Notes: generated by a model not told the origin, from the letters alone. A DNA stretch of 64,000 nucleotides from Lachnospiraceae bacterium (GCA_022793375.1 JAAWCS010000034.1:1-64000), one strand, 5' to 3'. Counted from the stretch's first letter, positions 45,995 to 55,113 are shown. Numbers and translations are program-made.

Positions 45995-46711
45995 CTACCC
46001 GTCGTTCTCTCCAATACAGACGTTTATCACCGCCACCTGCCTGGCCCCTGCCCGCAGCAGTACGCGGGTGCAGGCTTCGGCCGTGCCGCCGGTCGTATAG
46101 ATATCGTCCACCAAAAGGACCGTGCGGCCCGCTACCGACTGTCGCCCTGCCGCAAACGCCCCTTCCAGGTTTTGGCTTCGCTCTCTGGCGCCCAGGTATT
46201 TTTGAGCAACGGTCTTTCTAGGGCGCACCAGAGCTTTCGGCCATACGGGGATTCCCGAAAGCCGGCTCAGCCGCCTGGCCAATACCTCCGCCTGATTATA
46301 TCCCCGCCGGCTCAAACGGCTCCTGTGTAACGGAACCGGCGCCAGGCCGTCTGCCGCCAGCTGCCTTAACGGCTGCTGATACCGTTCCCACAGGGCGGCG
46401 GCATACCAGTCGGCGTATTCCAGGCGGCCGCCGTTTTTAAACTGCCGGATCGACTGCCGCATCGTTTCATCGTAGACCGCAAGCGCGAATCCCTGCGTAA
46501 AACTGCGCTCCCGGCGGCTGCAATCGTAGCAGTATTCGATTTCCCGCGCTGCAATTTCTTTGCCGCATCGCAGGCAGGTCGGTTCTTTTACAAAGGAAAC
46601 CTTCTTCTCGCAGGCAGGACAGACAAGGCTCCCCCTTGGCGCTGCGATCTCGTGGCAGACCGGACAGCGGCGGGGATAGAGAAGGGACAGGAGATATTCT
46701 TTCTTATTCAT
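45995..46711 (-). CDS. comFC: ComF-family phosphoribosyltransferase-like protein
   Basis: A 238-residue protein. The N-terminal zinc-ribbon cysteines (CPVCHE, CPAC, CLRCG, CYDC) precede a phosphoribosyltransferase fold with RGYNQAEVLAR and the PRPP loop VLLVDDIYTTGGT. ComFC is needed for uptake of single-stranded DNA during transformation in other Firmicutes. ATG 46711 is likely, after GAGGAA. It lies 70 bases after recD2 on the same strand, so both may serve DNA processing. Confidence 0.9.
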   Translation of the reverse strand: MNKKEYLLSLLYPRRCPVCHEIAAPRGSLVCPACEKKVSFVKEPTCLRCGKEIAAREIEYCYDCSRRERSFTQGFALAVYDETMRQSIRQFKNGGRLEYADWYAAALWERYQQPLRQLAADGLAPVPLHRSRLSRRGYNQAEVLARRLSRLSGIPVWPKALVRPRKTVAQKYLGARERSQNLEGAFAAGRQSVAGRTVLLVDDIYTTGGTAEACTRVLLRAGARQVAVINVCIGENDG

Positions 46712-46781
46712 ATAGACGTTCCTCATAGATTTTTTGATTTGATTTTAGAAGAGCGGGGAGGGCGGCCACGCGGGCCGCCGT

Positions 46782-49004
46782 TTACGCAAATGCCGCCAGT
46801 TCCCGGATCCTTGTATCGAGGCTCGAATAGCGTCGCTGCTCGACCTGGTTGTCCACCATCGCGTCAAACGTCTCCGGCAGGCCGACGATGCACACGCACT
46901 GGCGGGCCCGTGTCACCGCCGTGTATAAAAGATTGCGGCTCATCAGCATCCGCGGGCCGGAAAGCAGCGGGATCACGACGGCCGGATACTCGCTCCCCTG
47001 AGATTTATGGATGGTGACCGCGTAGGCTAATTCCAGTTCGTCGGCCTGGCCGAAGCTGTACGTCACCCTCCGGCCTTCGTCAAACTCCACCTCGATCTGT
47101 TCGGAAAAAAGATTGACCTGGCGAACGATGCCCATATCGCCGTTGAAAATCCCGGCGCCTTTCTCCACCGGAATTCCGTAACGGCTGCGCACCTCCCATT
47201 CCATCTGATAATTGTTCTTGATCTGCATGACCTTGTCGCCTTCGCGGAAAATCCCCTGCGGCAGTTCCTTTTCCGCCTTGTTTTCATCCGGCGGATTCAA
47301 AAACTGCTGAAGAATCCCGTTGAGCCGTTCTACGCCCAGCATCCCTTTGCGCATCGGCGTGAGCACCTGGATGTCATACATGGCCGCACGGACATAGTCC
47401 GGCAGCTTGCGGCTCACCAGCGTAATCGAAGCGTTGATTACCGCGTTGGCATCCTCCCGGCGCACGAACAGGAAATCGCGGCTGCCGCTCTTTTTCTCCA
47501 CATGCTCGCCGCGGTTGATTTTATGCGCGTTGACAATGATATCGCTGTGCTCGGCCTGGCGGAAAATCCGCGACAGTTTCACCACATGAAAACACTCCGA
47601 GCGGATCAGATCGCGCAGGACGTTGCCCGGCCCTACCGACGGCAGCTGATCGACGTCCCCTACCAGAATCAGGCGCGTGCCCACCGCGACCGCCTTTAAG
47701 AGCGCGTGCATCAGCTGGATATCTACCATCGACATTTCATCGATAATGATGACGTCGGCTTCCAGCGGATTTTGTTCGTTGCGCTCAAAGCGGCCCGGCG
47801 TTCCGGAATCATCCGGCGCTCCGCTCACCTCCAACAGCCGATGAATGGTACGTGCCTCCCGTCCGGTCGCTTCCTTCATCCGTTTCGCCGCCCGCCCGGT
47901 AGGAGCGGCCAGGAAAATCTCCATTTCTTCCGATTCAAAGTAACGAAGCATCGTCGTAATCGTGGTCGTCTTGCCTGTGCCGGGTCCGCCGGTCACAATC
48001 AGCAGGCCGTTGTGCACAGCCTCCGACACGGCCTGCCGCTGCGCATCGTCCAGCACGATATCCTCTTCTTTTTCGATGCGGCGTATCTTTTCCTGAATTT
48101 CCCCGGACGGCCGGGCCGCGGCAATGTTCAGGTCGTGGAGCATCTTCGCCGTATTCAGCTCCATGTAGTAAAAACGGGACGCATATAAAATCCGCCCTTG
48201 CTCCGTGTCCTTGACGACGATTTTCTTCTCCATCATCATATCGGCAATATGGGAATCCAGCGCTCCCGGCTCTACGCCCAAAAGCTCCCGAATCCGTTCT
48301 TCCACCTCTGTCTCCGGCAGATAGACATGGCCGCCGGACAGCGCCTGCTGCAGCACATAGAAAATCCCGCTGCGGATTCTAAAATCCGAGTCCCGCCGGA
48401 TTCCCGCCTTCATTGCGATTTCATCCGCAATCTTGAATCCCACCCCGACGATATCCTCCGCCAGCCGATAGGGATTTTTTTCGATGATGCGGTACAGATC
48501 GTTTCCGTAGCGCTCAAAAATTTTCGCCGCCAGGTTCAGCGTGATCCCGTAGCGCTGCAGGTAGATCATCGCTTCCCGCATATCGCGCTTTTCGGCTGCC
48601 TGACTGCCGATCTTTAAGGCCATATTTTCACTGATCCCTTTTACCTCCGCCAGGCGTTCCGGCTCATCTTCGATAATACGGAAGGTGTCTTTGCCGAATT
48701 TTTTTACGATGCGGGCCGCCAGCGCCGTACCGATGCCCTTGATCGCGCCGCTGCCCAGATAATGCTCGATCGAAGCCGCGTCATCCGGCGCCTGGATTTC
48801 AAAACTGTTTACAGAAAACTGCTCCCCGTAGACCGCGTGGGCCGTGCGCGTGCCCTCTGCTTTTATGTACTCGCCCTCGCTGATCTGCGGCAGCGTGCCT
48901 ACCAGCGTCAGCTCTTCTCCTTCGTTTACAACTTCGACGACGGTATACCCCGTCTCTTGATTCCGGTATACAATATGGTCGATATAACCACTGACGATTT
49001 CCAT
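46782..49004 (-). CDS. recD2: RecD2-type DNA helicase
   Basis: A 740-residue SF1B helicase. An N-terminal OB-like domain (SGYIDHIVYRNQETGYTVVEV) and tandem helix-hairpin-helix region (GSGAIKGIGTALAARIVKKFG) are specific to RecD2. The motor has Walker A TGGPGTGKTTT, DEMSMVD and the C-terminal TIHKSQGSEYPAV. It unwinds DNA 5' to 3' in mismatch or fork repair without RecBC. AAGGAG precedes ATG 49004. Confidence 0.95.
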   Translation of the reverse strand: MEIVSGYIDHIVYRNQETGYTVVEVVNEGEELTLVGTLPQISEGEYIKAEGTRTAHAVYGEQFSVNSFEIQAPDDAASIEHYLGSGAIKGIGTALAARIVKKFGKDTFRIIEDEPERLAEVKGISENMALKIGSQAAEKRDMREAMIYLQRYGITLNLAAKIFERYGNDLYRIIEKNPYRLAEDIVGVGFKIADEIAMKAGIRRDSDFRIRSGIFYVLQQALSGGHVYLPETEVEERIRELLGVEPGALDSHIADMMMEKKIVVKDTEQGRILYASRFYYMELNTAKMLHDLNIAAARPSGEIQEKIRRIEKEEDIVLDDAQRQAVSEAVHNGLLIVTGGPGTGKTTTITTMLRYFESEEMEIFLAAPTGRAAKRMKEATGREARTIHRLLEVSGAPDDSGTPGRFERNEQNPLEADVIIIDEMSMVDIQLMHALLKAVAVGTRLILVGDVDQLPSVGPGNVLRDLIRSECFHVVKLSRIFRQAEHSDIIVNAHKINRGEHVEKKSGSRDFLFVRREDANAVINASITLVSRKLPDYVRAAMYDIQVLTPMRKGMLGVERLNGILQQFLNPPDENKAEKELPQGIFREGDKVMQIKNNYQMEWEVRSRYGIPVEKGAGIFNGDMGIVRQVNLFSEQIEVEFDEGRRVTYSFGQADELELAYAVTIHKSQGSEYPAVVIPLLSGPRMLMSRNLLYTAVTRARQCVCIVGLPETFDAMVDNQVEQRRYSSLDTRIRELAAFA

Positions 49005-49118
49005 AGATGCTCCTTCAGAAATGAGACGTGCGGCCGGCCCTTCGCCGGCTGCGGTCCGCGTTAAGTGGAAAAGGCGGCCGCGCAGAGAACGCCGCCGCCT
49101 TGTATGCATTTAAAATTT

Positions 49119-50123
49119 TCAGTCGTCGGACATTTTACGGGAACCGTGGCTGTACTCAATGCATTTGCCGGTGCCGATGGCTACGGCCGTCAGCGGATCC
49201 TCGGCGATCATGCAGTTGATGCCGGTCTTTTCCTCCAAAAGCATATCCAGCCCGCTCAAAAGGCTGCCGCCGCCGGTCATTACGATGCCGCGGTCAAAAA
49301 TATCGGCCGCCAGTTCCGGGGGCGTGCGCTCCAGCACGCTGTGAACCGTCTCCACGATCTGCATCGCCGGCTCTCTGAGCGCCTCCAGCGTCTCGTCGGA
49401 CGTGATGGTAATCGTCTTAGGCAGGCCGGTCACCAGGTCGCGGCCGCGCACCTCCATGGTAATCAGCTCGGGACGCTTGTACGCCGAGCCGATGTTGATC
49501 TTGATATCCTCGGCCGTCCGCTCGCCGATTAACAGGTTATGCTTTTTGCGCATATAACGGACGATCGCTTCATCGAAGTCGTCACCGGCTGTCTTAACCG
49601 AGGTGCTGACTACGGTGCCGCCTAAGGAAATCACCGCGATATCCGCCGTACCGCCGCCGATATCCACAATCATGTTGCCGCAGGCCTTGTAAATATCGAT
49701 GCCCGCTCCGATGGCCGCCGCCACCGGCTCCTCGATAATCGTCACCTCGCGCGCGCCGGCCTCGTAGGTCGCATCCTCTACGGCCTTTTTCTCCACCTCG
49801 GTCGCGCCGCTGGGAATACAGACGCTGATGCGCGGCTTACGCAGAGTGCGGGAGCCTGTCGCTTTCTTAATAAAATACTTCAGCATTTTCTCCGTCACGG
49901 TATAATCGGAAATTACGCCCTGTCGCAGCGGACGTACCGCCACGATATTGCCCGGCGTGCGGCCGATCATCATGCGGGCCTCCTCGCCGATGGCCTTGAT
50001 ATCGCCTGTGTCGCGGTCGAGCGCCACAACCGATGGCTCCTTCAGAACAACTCCCTTTCCCTTTATATAAACCAGAATGCTGGCGGTTCCCAAGTCAATT
50101 CCAATGTCGTAAGATAACATCAT
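49119..50123 (-). CDS. mreB: rod-shape actin homologue MreB/Mbl
   Basis: A 334-residue bacterial actin. Phosphate loops (DIGIDLGTASILVY, IVDIGGGTADIAVI) and the adenosine motif (IVMTGGGSLLSG) are present. It directs lateral cell-wall synthesis below the membrane. AGGAGG precedes ATG 50123. No mreC, mreD or spo genes follow, so it may be an Mbl-type stand-alone copy. Sequence alone does not separate MreB from Mbl here. Confidence 0.93.
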   Translation of the reverse strand: MMLSYDIGIDLGTASILVYIKGKGVVLKEPSVVALDRDTGDIKAIGEEARMMIGRTPGNIVAVRPLRQGVISDYTVTEKMLKYFIKKATGSRTLRKPRISVCIPSGATEVEKKAVEDATYEAGAREVTIIEEPVAAAIGAGIDIYKACGNMIVDIGGGTADIAVISLGGTVVSTSVKTAGDDFDEAIVRYMRKKHNLLIGERTAEDIKINIGSAYKRPELITMEVRGRDLVTGLPKTITITSDETLEALREPAMQIVETVHSVLERTPPELAADIFDRGIVMTGGGSLLSGLDMLLEEKTGINCMIAEDPLTAVAIGTGKCIEYSHGSRKMSDD

Positions 50124-50361
50124 AAAATTTCCTCCTGTATTGTATTTTCTTTCTTATATAGTACATGCCCACCTTACCGTCGGATATGGGCGCTGCCGCA
50201 GGATTTTCCAGGTATTTACCGTCGCCAAAGGGCGCACTTTCCCTGTTATTTTTGTCCAGTTCCTTTATTATATACAATGTCTGCGGATTTTTAAAGTTCT
50301 TTTTTTCTAAATTATAGGATTTTTATGATTTTCATCTTTTTTTTATGTTGCCCTCACACTC
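50124..50361. other. mreB leader and AT-rich gap
   Basis: On the minus strand TATAAT lies at about 50273-50268 without a good -35 element, suggesting a leader of roughly 140 bases for mreB. GACGGTAA occurs twice in that leader (near 50219 and 50178). The remainder to 50361 is T-rich. No coding sequence is supported. Confidence 0.4.
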
Positions 50362-50389
50362 TGGACACATTTACCCACTATACTATAAC
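50362..50389 (+). promoter_or_regulatory. promoter of the candidate small RNA
   Basis: TGGACA (50362-50367), a 16-base spacer and TATAAC (50384-50389) each match five of six consensus positions and point away from mreB, with a predicted start near 50396. Confidence 0.55.
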
Positions 50390-50395
50390 CATACC

Positions 50396-50516
50396 ACAGA
50401 GATGGTATAAAAGCTTTTTCATACTCACGCCCGGTGGGTAACCGCCGGGCAACCCCCTCCAAAAAATACCTCTTATTTAGAAAGCATTGCCGTGTTCCCC
50501 TCACGGCAATGTTTTC
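50396..50516 (+). ncRNA. candidate small regulatory RNA, about 120 nt
   Basis: Between a promoter and a strong terminator there is no ORF. The RNA would fold into a first stem (GTAT/ATAC near 50402-50426), a GC stem (GCCCGG/CCGGGC near 50432-50453), a single-stranded stretch containing CCCCCTCC and ACCTC, and the terminator (CATTGCCGTG/CACGGCAATG, 50484-50511, then TTTTC). The C-rich segment is complementary to Shine-Dalgarno sequences, as in several Gram-positive sRNAs. No Rfam family was recognised; 5' end and function are inferred. Confidence 0.5.
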
Positions 50517-50661
50517 TTGTACTGTAAAAGCCCCGGGCGCCGGCTGTGCGGACGGGCGCTGAGTACCAGCAGCACTCGCTTAGTGCCGCGCCGGCCGTAG
50601 CCCAGAAACGACCCCCGCGAGCACGATAGGATCGGCTTTCATGTTTCGGCAGCTCCCAGGC

Positions 50662-51678
50662 TCATACTTCCTCCCGAAACGGCTCCGCACCCTCTGTCTT
50701 TTCTTCCTCCGTTTCCCGCACCGCCGATTCGCCGATCTTTCTGCGCACTTCGGTCAGCAGACCTTCCAGGCGGCCGGCCGTAGCCGTAGGATGGCGGCGG
50801 CGCAGGCGGCGGTGGGCCAGCCGAAACTCGCCGATCTGAATCTCCTTTTGCTCATACAGGCGCGACAGCTTCTGCTCCCACTCCCGACGGCTTTCCTCCA
50901 GGCGGCCGGACAGCTGTCCGCGGCTCTGTTCAAGCCGTTGTGCCAGCTGTTCCCGGCTTTCCTCCACCCGCTCAGACAACTGTATGCGCGTCTGCTCCCA
51001 GTACTCGGAAGCCTGCTGCCGGCCCTGTTCCCAATACTCCGAAGCCTGCTGCCGGCTCTGCTCCCAATACTCCGAAGCCTGCTGCCGGCCCTGTTCCACC
51101 CTTGCCGCCAGCTCTCGTTCGGCTTCTTCGATCTCGGCCCGCACTTTTTCCAATGCCACCAGTACTTTGCGCAGATCCAGCGCTTCCTTTGCACTGATAT
51201 ACAGATCGTACAGAAAACCGGCTGTAAACAGACTCACGCCTGCAATCACCATCCAATCCGGCTGGCGCAGGACAAAACGTTCTATCGGTCCATGCATCCA
51301 CCGCACCAGGGCAATTGTCAAAACGCCCCAAAACAGCGAAGAAGATAAGCAAATATAACCGCGAAACTGAATCTTCTGCTTGCTGTAATCCCAGTATTTC
51401 ACCTTAAAGATGGATTCCATTGCCCAGCCTGTAACCAGTTCTAAAAGCGTAGCGCCCACTACGCCCGCCACATAGGTTAAGACCAGGTTTTCCTTCAGCG
51501 GCAGCGCCAGAAAAAGCATTGCCACCGCTCCGCTTCCATACAGCGGGATCACCGGGCCGTGCAAAAACCCCCGGTTCACAAAACGCTTCTCGCACAGCGA
51601 CACATAGGACGTTTCCCAAATCCATCCGCCGATGCAGTATATGTAAAAGAAGGCCATCCATTGGTAAAAGCGGTACAT
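50662..51678 (-). CDS. CmpB-like (putative ABC-transporter type IV) membrane protein with coiled-coil repeat tail
   Basis: A 338-residue protein. The first 165 residues hold about five transmembrane helices with family motifs (FFYIYCIGGWIWET, FLHGPVIPLYGSGA, VTGWAMESIF, WDYSKQKIQFRGYICL) of the PF06541 CmpB group. The cytosolic tail is one long charged helix. Residues 195-228 are three nearly identical 11-residue repeats (EQGRQQASEYW), followed by degenerate copies (QSRGQLSGRLE). The function of the family is unknown. GAGAGG precedes ATG 51678. Confidence 0.82.
   Translation of the reverse strand: MYRFYQWMAFFYIYCIGGWIWETSYVSLCEKRFVNRGFLHGPVIPLYGSGAVAMLFLALPLKENLVLTYVAGVVGATLLELVTGWAMESIFKVKYWDYSKQKIQFRGYICLSSSLFWGVLTIALVRWMHGPIERFVLRQPDWMVIAGVSLFTAGFLYDLYISAKEALDLRKVLVALEKVRAEIEEAERELAARVEQGRQQASEYWEQSRQQASEYWEQGRQQASEYWEQTRIQLSERVEESREQLAQRLEQSRGQLSGRLEESRREWEQKLSRLYEQKEIQIGEFRLAHRRLRRRHPTATAGRLEGLLTEVRRKIGESAVRETEEEKTEGAEPFREEV
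50992..51096. repeat. 33-base tandem repeats inside the CmpB-like gene
   Basis: About three near-identical 33-base units encode the 11-residue coiled-coil repeats. Copies differ at only a few bases, implying recent expansion or homogenisation; copy number may vary between strains. Confidence 0.8.
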
Positions 51679-51820
51679 ACGAAAAACCTCTCATCTGTCT
51701 GTCCGCGTTCGCCGGACAGAATAGTATGATTCTCAAAATGTTTACCGGCCACCAGGGCGCGCGCCGCGCATAGTGACCGGCTTTTTCCTGGCGCCACGCC
51801 GCCAGGCGCATGTAATTTTA

Positions 51821-52111
51821 CTATTTTTCTCCTTCCTTGTCAATTGCCTGCTCACAGGCTTTTAAGCGGCCCATGTACTTTTCCCTGGTCGCCTGGCCGC
51901 CGCGGATGTGACGCTCGGATTTATTTACGTCCAGTACGACACGGGCGCGGGCCGCCAGGGTGGGGTTGACGTTTTGCAGTCTTTCTGTTACGTCTTTGTG
52001 TACTGTGCTTTTACTAATCCCGAATTTCTTCGCGGTCTGCCGCACCGTCGCGTTGCAGTCAATGATATAATTGGCGATTTCCACCGCCCGCTCTTCGATA
52101 TAGTCTTTCAA
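51821..52111 (-). CDS. spoIIID: sporulation transcriptional regulator SpoIIID
   Basis: A 96-residue DNA-binding protein. The helix-turn-helix TVRQTAKKFGISKSTVHKDVTERL and the following basic segment (KSERHIRGGQATREKY) match Bacillus SpoIIID. It acts in the mother cell to switch gene expression between sigma-E and sigma-K, marking the organism as a spore former. The start is probably TTG 52111 (encoding MKDYIEER), after a G-rich ribosome site; the upstream ATG 52129 lies inside a hairpin and lacks a site. Confidence 0.93.
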   Translation of the reverse strand: MKDYIEERAVEIANYIIDCNATVRQTAKKFGISKSTVHKDVTERLQNVNPTLAARARVVLDVNKSERHIRGGQATREKYMGRLKACEQAIDKEGEK

Positions 52112-52122
52112 GGGAGAACCCC

Positions 52123-52149
52123 CATACACATTGTTTTTACAATGTATGC
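52123..52149. repeat. inverted repeat in the spoIIID leader
   Basis: CATACACATTGT and ACAATGTATG flank a T-rich loop just upstream of the probable spoIIID start. It may be an autoregulatory operator or an RNA stem near the ribosome site. Confidence 0.5.
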
Positions 52150-52215
52150 GGGATTTTCCCGGCTAATACCGCTTTTTCAGAGATGGCGGCTTACCAATGC
52201 CGGTACTTTTTTGCT

Positions 52216-53922
52216 TCAGGCCTTCTCTGCTGTCGGTGCACTGCCGATCAAGACCTTTTTGCCCTGAAAAGCAAACCCGTACTTGCGGATTCGGTTTCGG
52301 GGAATTCCTCTGGCCGCCAGTGCCGCATCGTACTGCCGACGTTCAATCTGCTCCAGCGCCGCCCTCACCGTATCTGACAAGTCCGTTTCCTCCGCCGGAT
52401 CCCGTACCTTAAACTCCAGAATCATCGCATCATCCGATTCTTTTTTCGGTTCCAGCATCACGTCGTACCGGCCAAAGCCGCTTTCGCGATTCGAAGTCAT
52501 CACGTACCGGCCGGCGAGTTCCACCATCAGCCCCAGCACAAACCCATGATAAAACCGCTCCGGTTCTTCCCCGGACGGATTTTTGCCCGTGTCAAAATAG
52601 CTGAAGGTAGAAAGCGCCACGCGGTTCATATAATGATTCATGGCCTTGACATCATCTGCCAGCAGCGCCTTTAAAAAGTCGTTGTACTCATCTGCGCTTT
52701 TTGCAAACCAGTCACGGACCATACTTTCAAACATAATTCGTACTTCTTTATTTGTGAGCGCCAGTTCATAGCAGGCGCGGCCCGTGTCCTCTGAGAATTC
52801 CATCTTTTCGACCTTCACATACCCGCTGGCCAGCAAAAAACTCCATATGGCGTTCTTTTTTGTCGTCAACTGGTCGTAGACAATTTGTTCATCTATTTCA
52901 AAACGAAGCGCTTCCCTTCTCAGCAAGCTTTCAAATTCCTGCTTTACACGTTTGCTTCCCTCGCGGATCAACTTTCCGATCAAATCGTTTGAACTAGAAT
53001 TTGCCCAGTATGCCGCCAGCCTTTTTGTGTCCAGATAGTTGATGATAGACCAGGGATTATAAATGTCTGTTTTGGCTCCAAACGTAAAACCGTCATACCA
53101 TTCTTTTACTTCTGCCCGGCGGTTTGAAAGGCCAAACTCGTTAAGCGCCGCCGTGACTTCTTCCTGTGTAAAACCAAAGCTGTCCGCATACTCGGCCGAG
53201 GTCGTGGTCACTACCTTGAGATTGTTTAAATCCGAAAAGATGGACTCCTTGCTGATTCTGGTAATCCCCGTCATCAGGGCCCGTTCTATATACGGATTGG
53301 TTTTAAACGACGCGTTAAAGAGACTGCGGGTAAAGACAGCCAGTTCCTCCCAGAATCCGTTTACATAGGCTTCCTGCATAGGGGTGTCATATTCGTCCAG
53401 CAGAAGCAATACCTTTTTTCCATAGTAGCGCGCCAAAAAGAACGCCAGTTGATGAACGGCAAAGGTAGCCGTCACCTCCTGCATATCCTCAGAAACAGAA
53501 CGAAAGAATCTCCGTTCCTTTTCATCCAGGATACCTGATTCCAGCAAAAAAGAATTTCGAGAGTACAAATTTGACAAAATCTGATTGATCCTGCGGATCG
53601 TTGACTTGTAATCCGGCTCTTTTACATTGGCAAAAGACAGACTGATCACCGGATATGTCCCCTGCAGACGCCGGTATTTCTCCGACTGCCACACAGACAG
53701 GCCTTCAAACAAATCCCCACGCCCCGCGTACTCCAGCGAAAAGAAATTCTCTATCATGCTCATAGTCAACGTTTTCCCAAAACGCCTGGGCCGGGTCAGC
53801 AAGGTAACGCTGTCCCCCCGCTCCCACCACTCCCGGATAAACGAGGTCTTATCGACGTAAAAATAATGTTCCCTGCGGATCGTCTCAAAATCCTGATGCC
53901 CAATGCTCACAACCCTCGGCAT
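52216..53922 (-). CDS. AAA-ATPase-like protein with C-terminal PD-(D/E)XK nuclease fold (copy 2)
   Basis: A 568-residue paralogue of the 23323-25047 protein. The start VVSIGHQDFETIRREHYFYVDKT leads to the P-loop variant LTRPRRFGKT (42-51) and Walker B VLLLLDEYD. The C-terminal domain (GFGRYDVMLEP, ILEFKVRDP) keeps the Asp and Glu-x-Lys nuclease residues. The sequence is clearly diverged from copy 1, so the two are not a recent duplication. ATG 53922 follows GAGGAGGG; the GTG two codons earlier is less likely. Role unknown. Confidence 0.82.
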   Translation of the reverse strand: MPRVVSIGHQDFETIRREHYFYVDKTSFIREWWERGDSVTLLTRPRRFGKTLTMSMIENFFSLEYAGRGDLFEGLSVWQSEKYRRLQGTYPVISLSFANVKEPDYKSTIRRINQILSNLYSRNSFLLESGILDEKERRFFRSVSEDMQEVTATFAVHQLAFFLARYYGKKVLLLLDEYDTPMQEAYVNGFWEELAVFTRSLFNASFKTNPYIERALMTGITRISKESIFSDLNNLKVVTTTSAEYADSFGFTQEEVTAALNEFGLSNRRAEVKEWYDGFTFGAKTDIYNPWSIINYLDTKRLAAYWANSSSNDLIGKLIREGSKRVKQEFESLLRREALRFEIDEQIVYDQLTTKKNAIWSFLLASGYVKVEKMEFSEDTGRACYELALTNKEVRIMFESMVRDWFAKSADEYNDFLKALLADDVKAMNHYMNRVALSTFSYFDTGKNPSGEEPERFYHGFVLGLMVELAGRYVMTSNRESGFGRYDVMLEPKKESDDAMILEFKVRDPAEETDLSDTVRAALEQIERRQYDAALAARGIPRNRIRKYGFAFQGKKVLIGSAPTAEKA

Positions 53923-54021
53923 GCGCACACCCTCCTCGGTCTTGTTTCTGTTCCCATCGTATTATGCGATACCTCTGCGGTATTTTCTTAATTAAGTATA
54001 GCGGATTGCGGACAATAATAC

Positions 54022-54067
54022 AATAAAAAGTGTCTACTCAACAGCCGTGAACCGTTAAATAGACACT
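54022..54067 (-). terminator. terminator of the seven-gene PTS operon
   Basis: On the minus strand AGTGTCTA (54067-54060) pairs with TAGACACT (54036-54029), followed by TTTTTATTG. It lies about 90 bases after the phosphotriesterase-like gene. Confidence 0.82.
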
Positions 54068-54155
54068 CGTATAATTCAAATGCATCCAGGAAGCCGGGCC
54101 GGCAGTACCGCAGACAAAATGGACCGCCCCGCTTACCGCCCGGGTCCCATGCTAC

Positions 54156-55112
54156 CTATTTCACAATCGAAAACTGCCTTCTCGGATTGTCGATCAGCAT
54201 CTTGTCGATGCATTCCTGCGATATGCCGGCTTCCTGCATCCGGGGCACGAAAATGTCCGGGATGTAGTCATGGCCGTAGCCGCCGCCATACTGCGGCCAC
54301 ATGGAAGCGCGGCCGTTGTCGCCCCCCAGCATGATGTTGTCCGCGTAGCCGGCTTCGCACATCCCCCGGATCAAGCCAAGCAGCACGTAGTCCGGCCAGT
54401 ATTTAGTCCGGCCCGGCCCGTCGTAGCCGAGGGTGACGCCCTGCGCCGCCATTTTCTTGTGATACGTAAGGTCCGGGTTGCGGTCTACATGGCCAAGCGT
54501 TACCCGCCTAGGGTCCACGCCGAACTTCTTTACCAGTTCGATGACTTCCAGGCCCATTGTCCCGCGTTCCGTATGGGTGGAGATCGGCGCGCCGGTCATC
54601 CGGGCCGCTTTACAGCCTGCTTCGATCGCCCGCAGTTCCATCGGCCGGATGCAGTTATAGTGCGTGGCGAATTTGATTACGCCGGCTTTGGCGGTGCTTC
54701 GTTTTATGATTGGGCCGTTGTAGTTGTTGATTTCAATGCCGATCTCGATCTCGTCGGCGATCAGGCGGGCAATTTCGTCGATGTCATATTTATTTACCCA
54801 GTGTTCGGCATCGTAATAGATACCTCTCTGAAAGCCGGTGCAGGCGATGATATGCATCCCCGACGCTTCGGCGATCTCCTTCAGCATTTCGACCTGGCGA
54901 CCGCAGTCGATGGGATTCATGTCTACCAGCGCGTCCCAGCCAGCCTCCTTGGCCGAATGCATCGCGTCGATGGCGTAATCCACCCGGTCCAGGCGCAGGT
55001 CACGGTCCGCTTTTTCTTCGCCGCCGCCGATCGTGATCAGATGGTCGTGATAATTGGTCGCGCCCAGCTCTTCCGGCCGAATGCTCCCTAATACGGTCTG
55101 AATATATTCCAT
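54156..55112 (-). CDS. phosphotriesterase-like metal hydrolase (COG1735, probable phosphosugar lactonase)
   Basis: A 318-residue amidohydrolase-type barrel. The metal ligands are visible: His-x-His in NYHDHL, a bridging residue region KAGVIKFA, His in STHTERGT and TLGHVDRN, and Asp in LGGDNGR. Characterised COG1735 enzymes in Firmicutes and Mycoplasma hydrolyse aldonolactone 5-phosphates rather than organophosphates. Encoded last in a PTS operon, it would act on the phosphorylated product of import. The start is 1 base after the stop of the BtpA-like gene (TAACATG). Confidence 0.87.
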   Translation of the reverse strand: MEYIQTVLGSIRPEELGATNYHDHLITIGGGEEKADRDLRLDRVDYAIDAMHSAKEAGWDALVDMNPIDCGRQVEMLKEIAEASGMHIIACTGFQRGIYYDAEHWVNKYDIDEIARLIADEIEIGIEINNYNGPIIKRSTAKAGVIKFATHYNCIRPMELRAIEAGCKAARMTGAPISTHTERGTMGLEVIELVKKFGVDPRRVTLGHVDRNPDLTYHKKMAAQGVTLGYDGPGRTKYWPDYVLLGLIRGMCEAGYADNIMLGGDNGRASMWPQYGGGYGHDYIPDIFVPRMQEAGISQECIDKMLIDNPRRQFSIVK

Positions 55113-55113
55113 G

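Noticed and set aside
50396-50516. Known riboswitch (ZTP/pfl or c-di-GMP) for the 50.4-kb RNA
   Set aside because: CCGCCGGGC and GGTGGGTAACC recall parts of these classes, but the defining upstream motifs are missing and no gene follows on the same strand.
50992-51096. CRISPR-like array
   Set aside because: The repeats are contiguous 33-base coding units without spacers, in frame within the CmpB-like protein gene.
54156-55112. Organophosphate-degrading phosphotriesterase
   Set aside because: COG1735 members placed beside PTS genes are better explained as phosphosugar lactonases; nothing in the context suggests organophosphate use.
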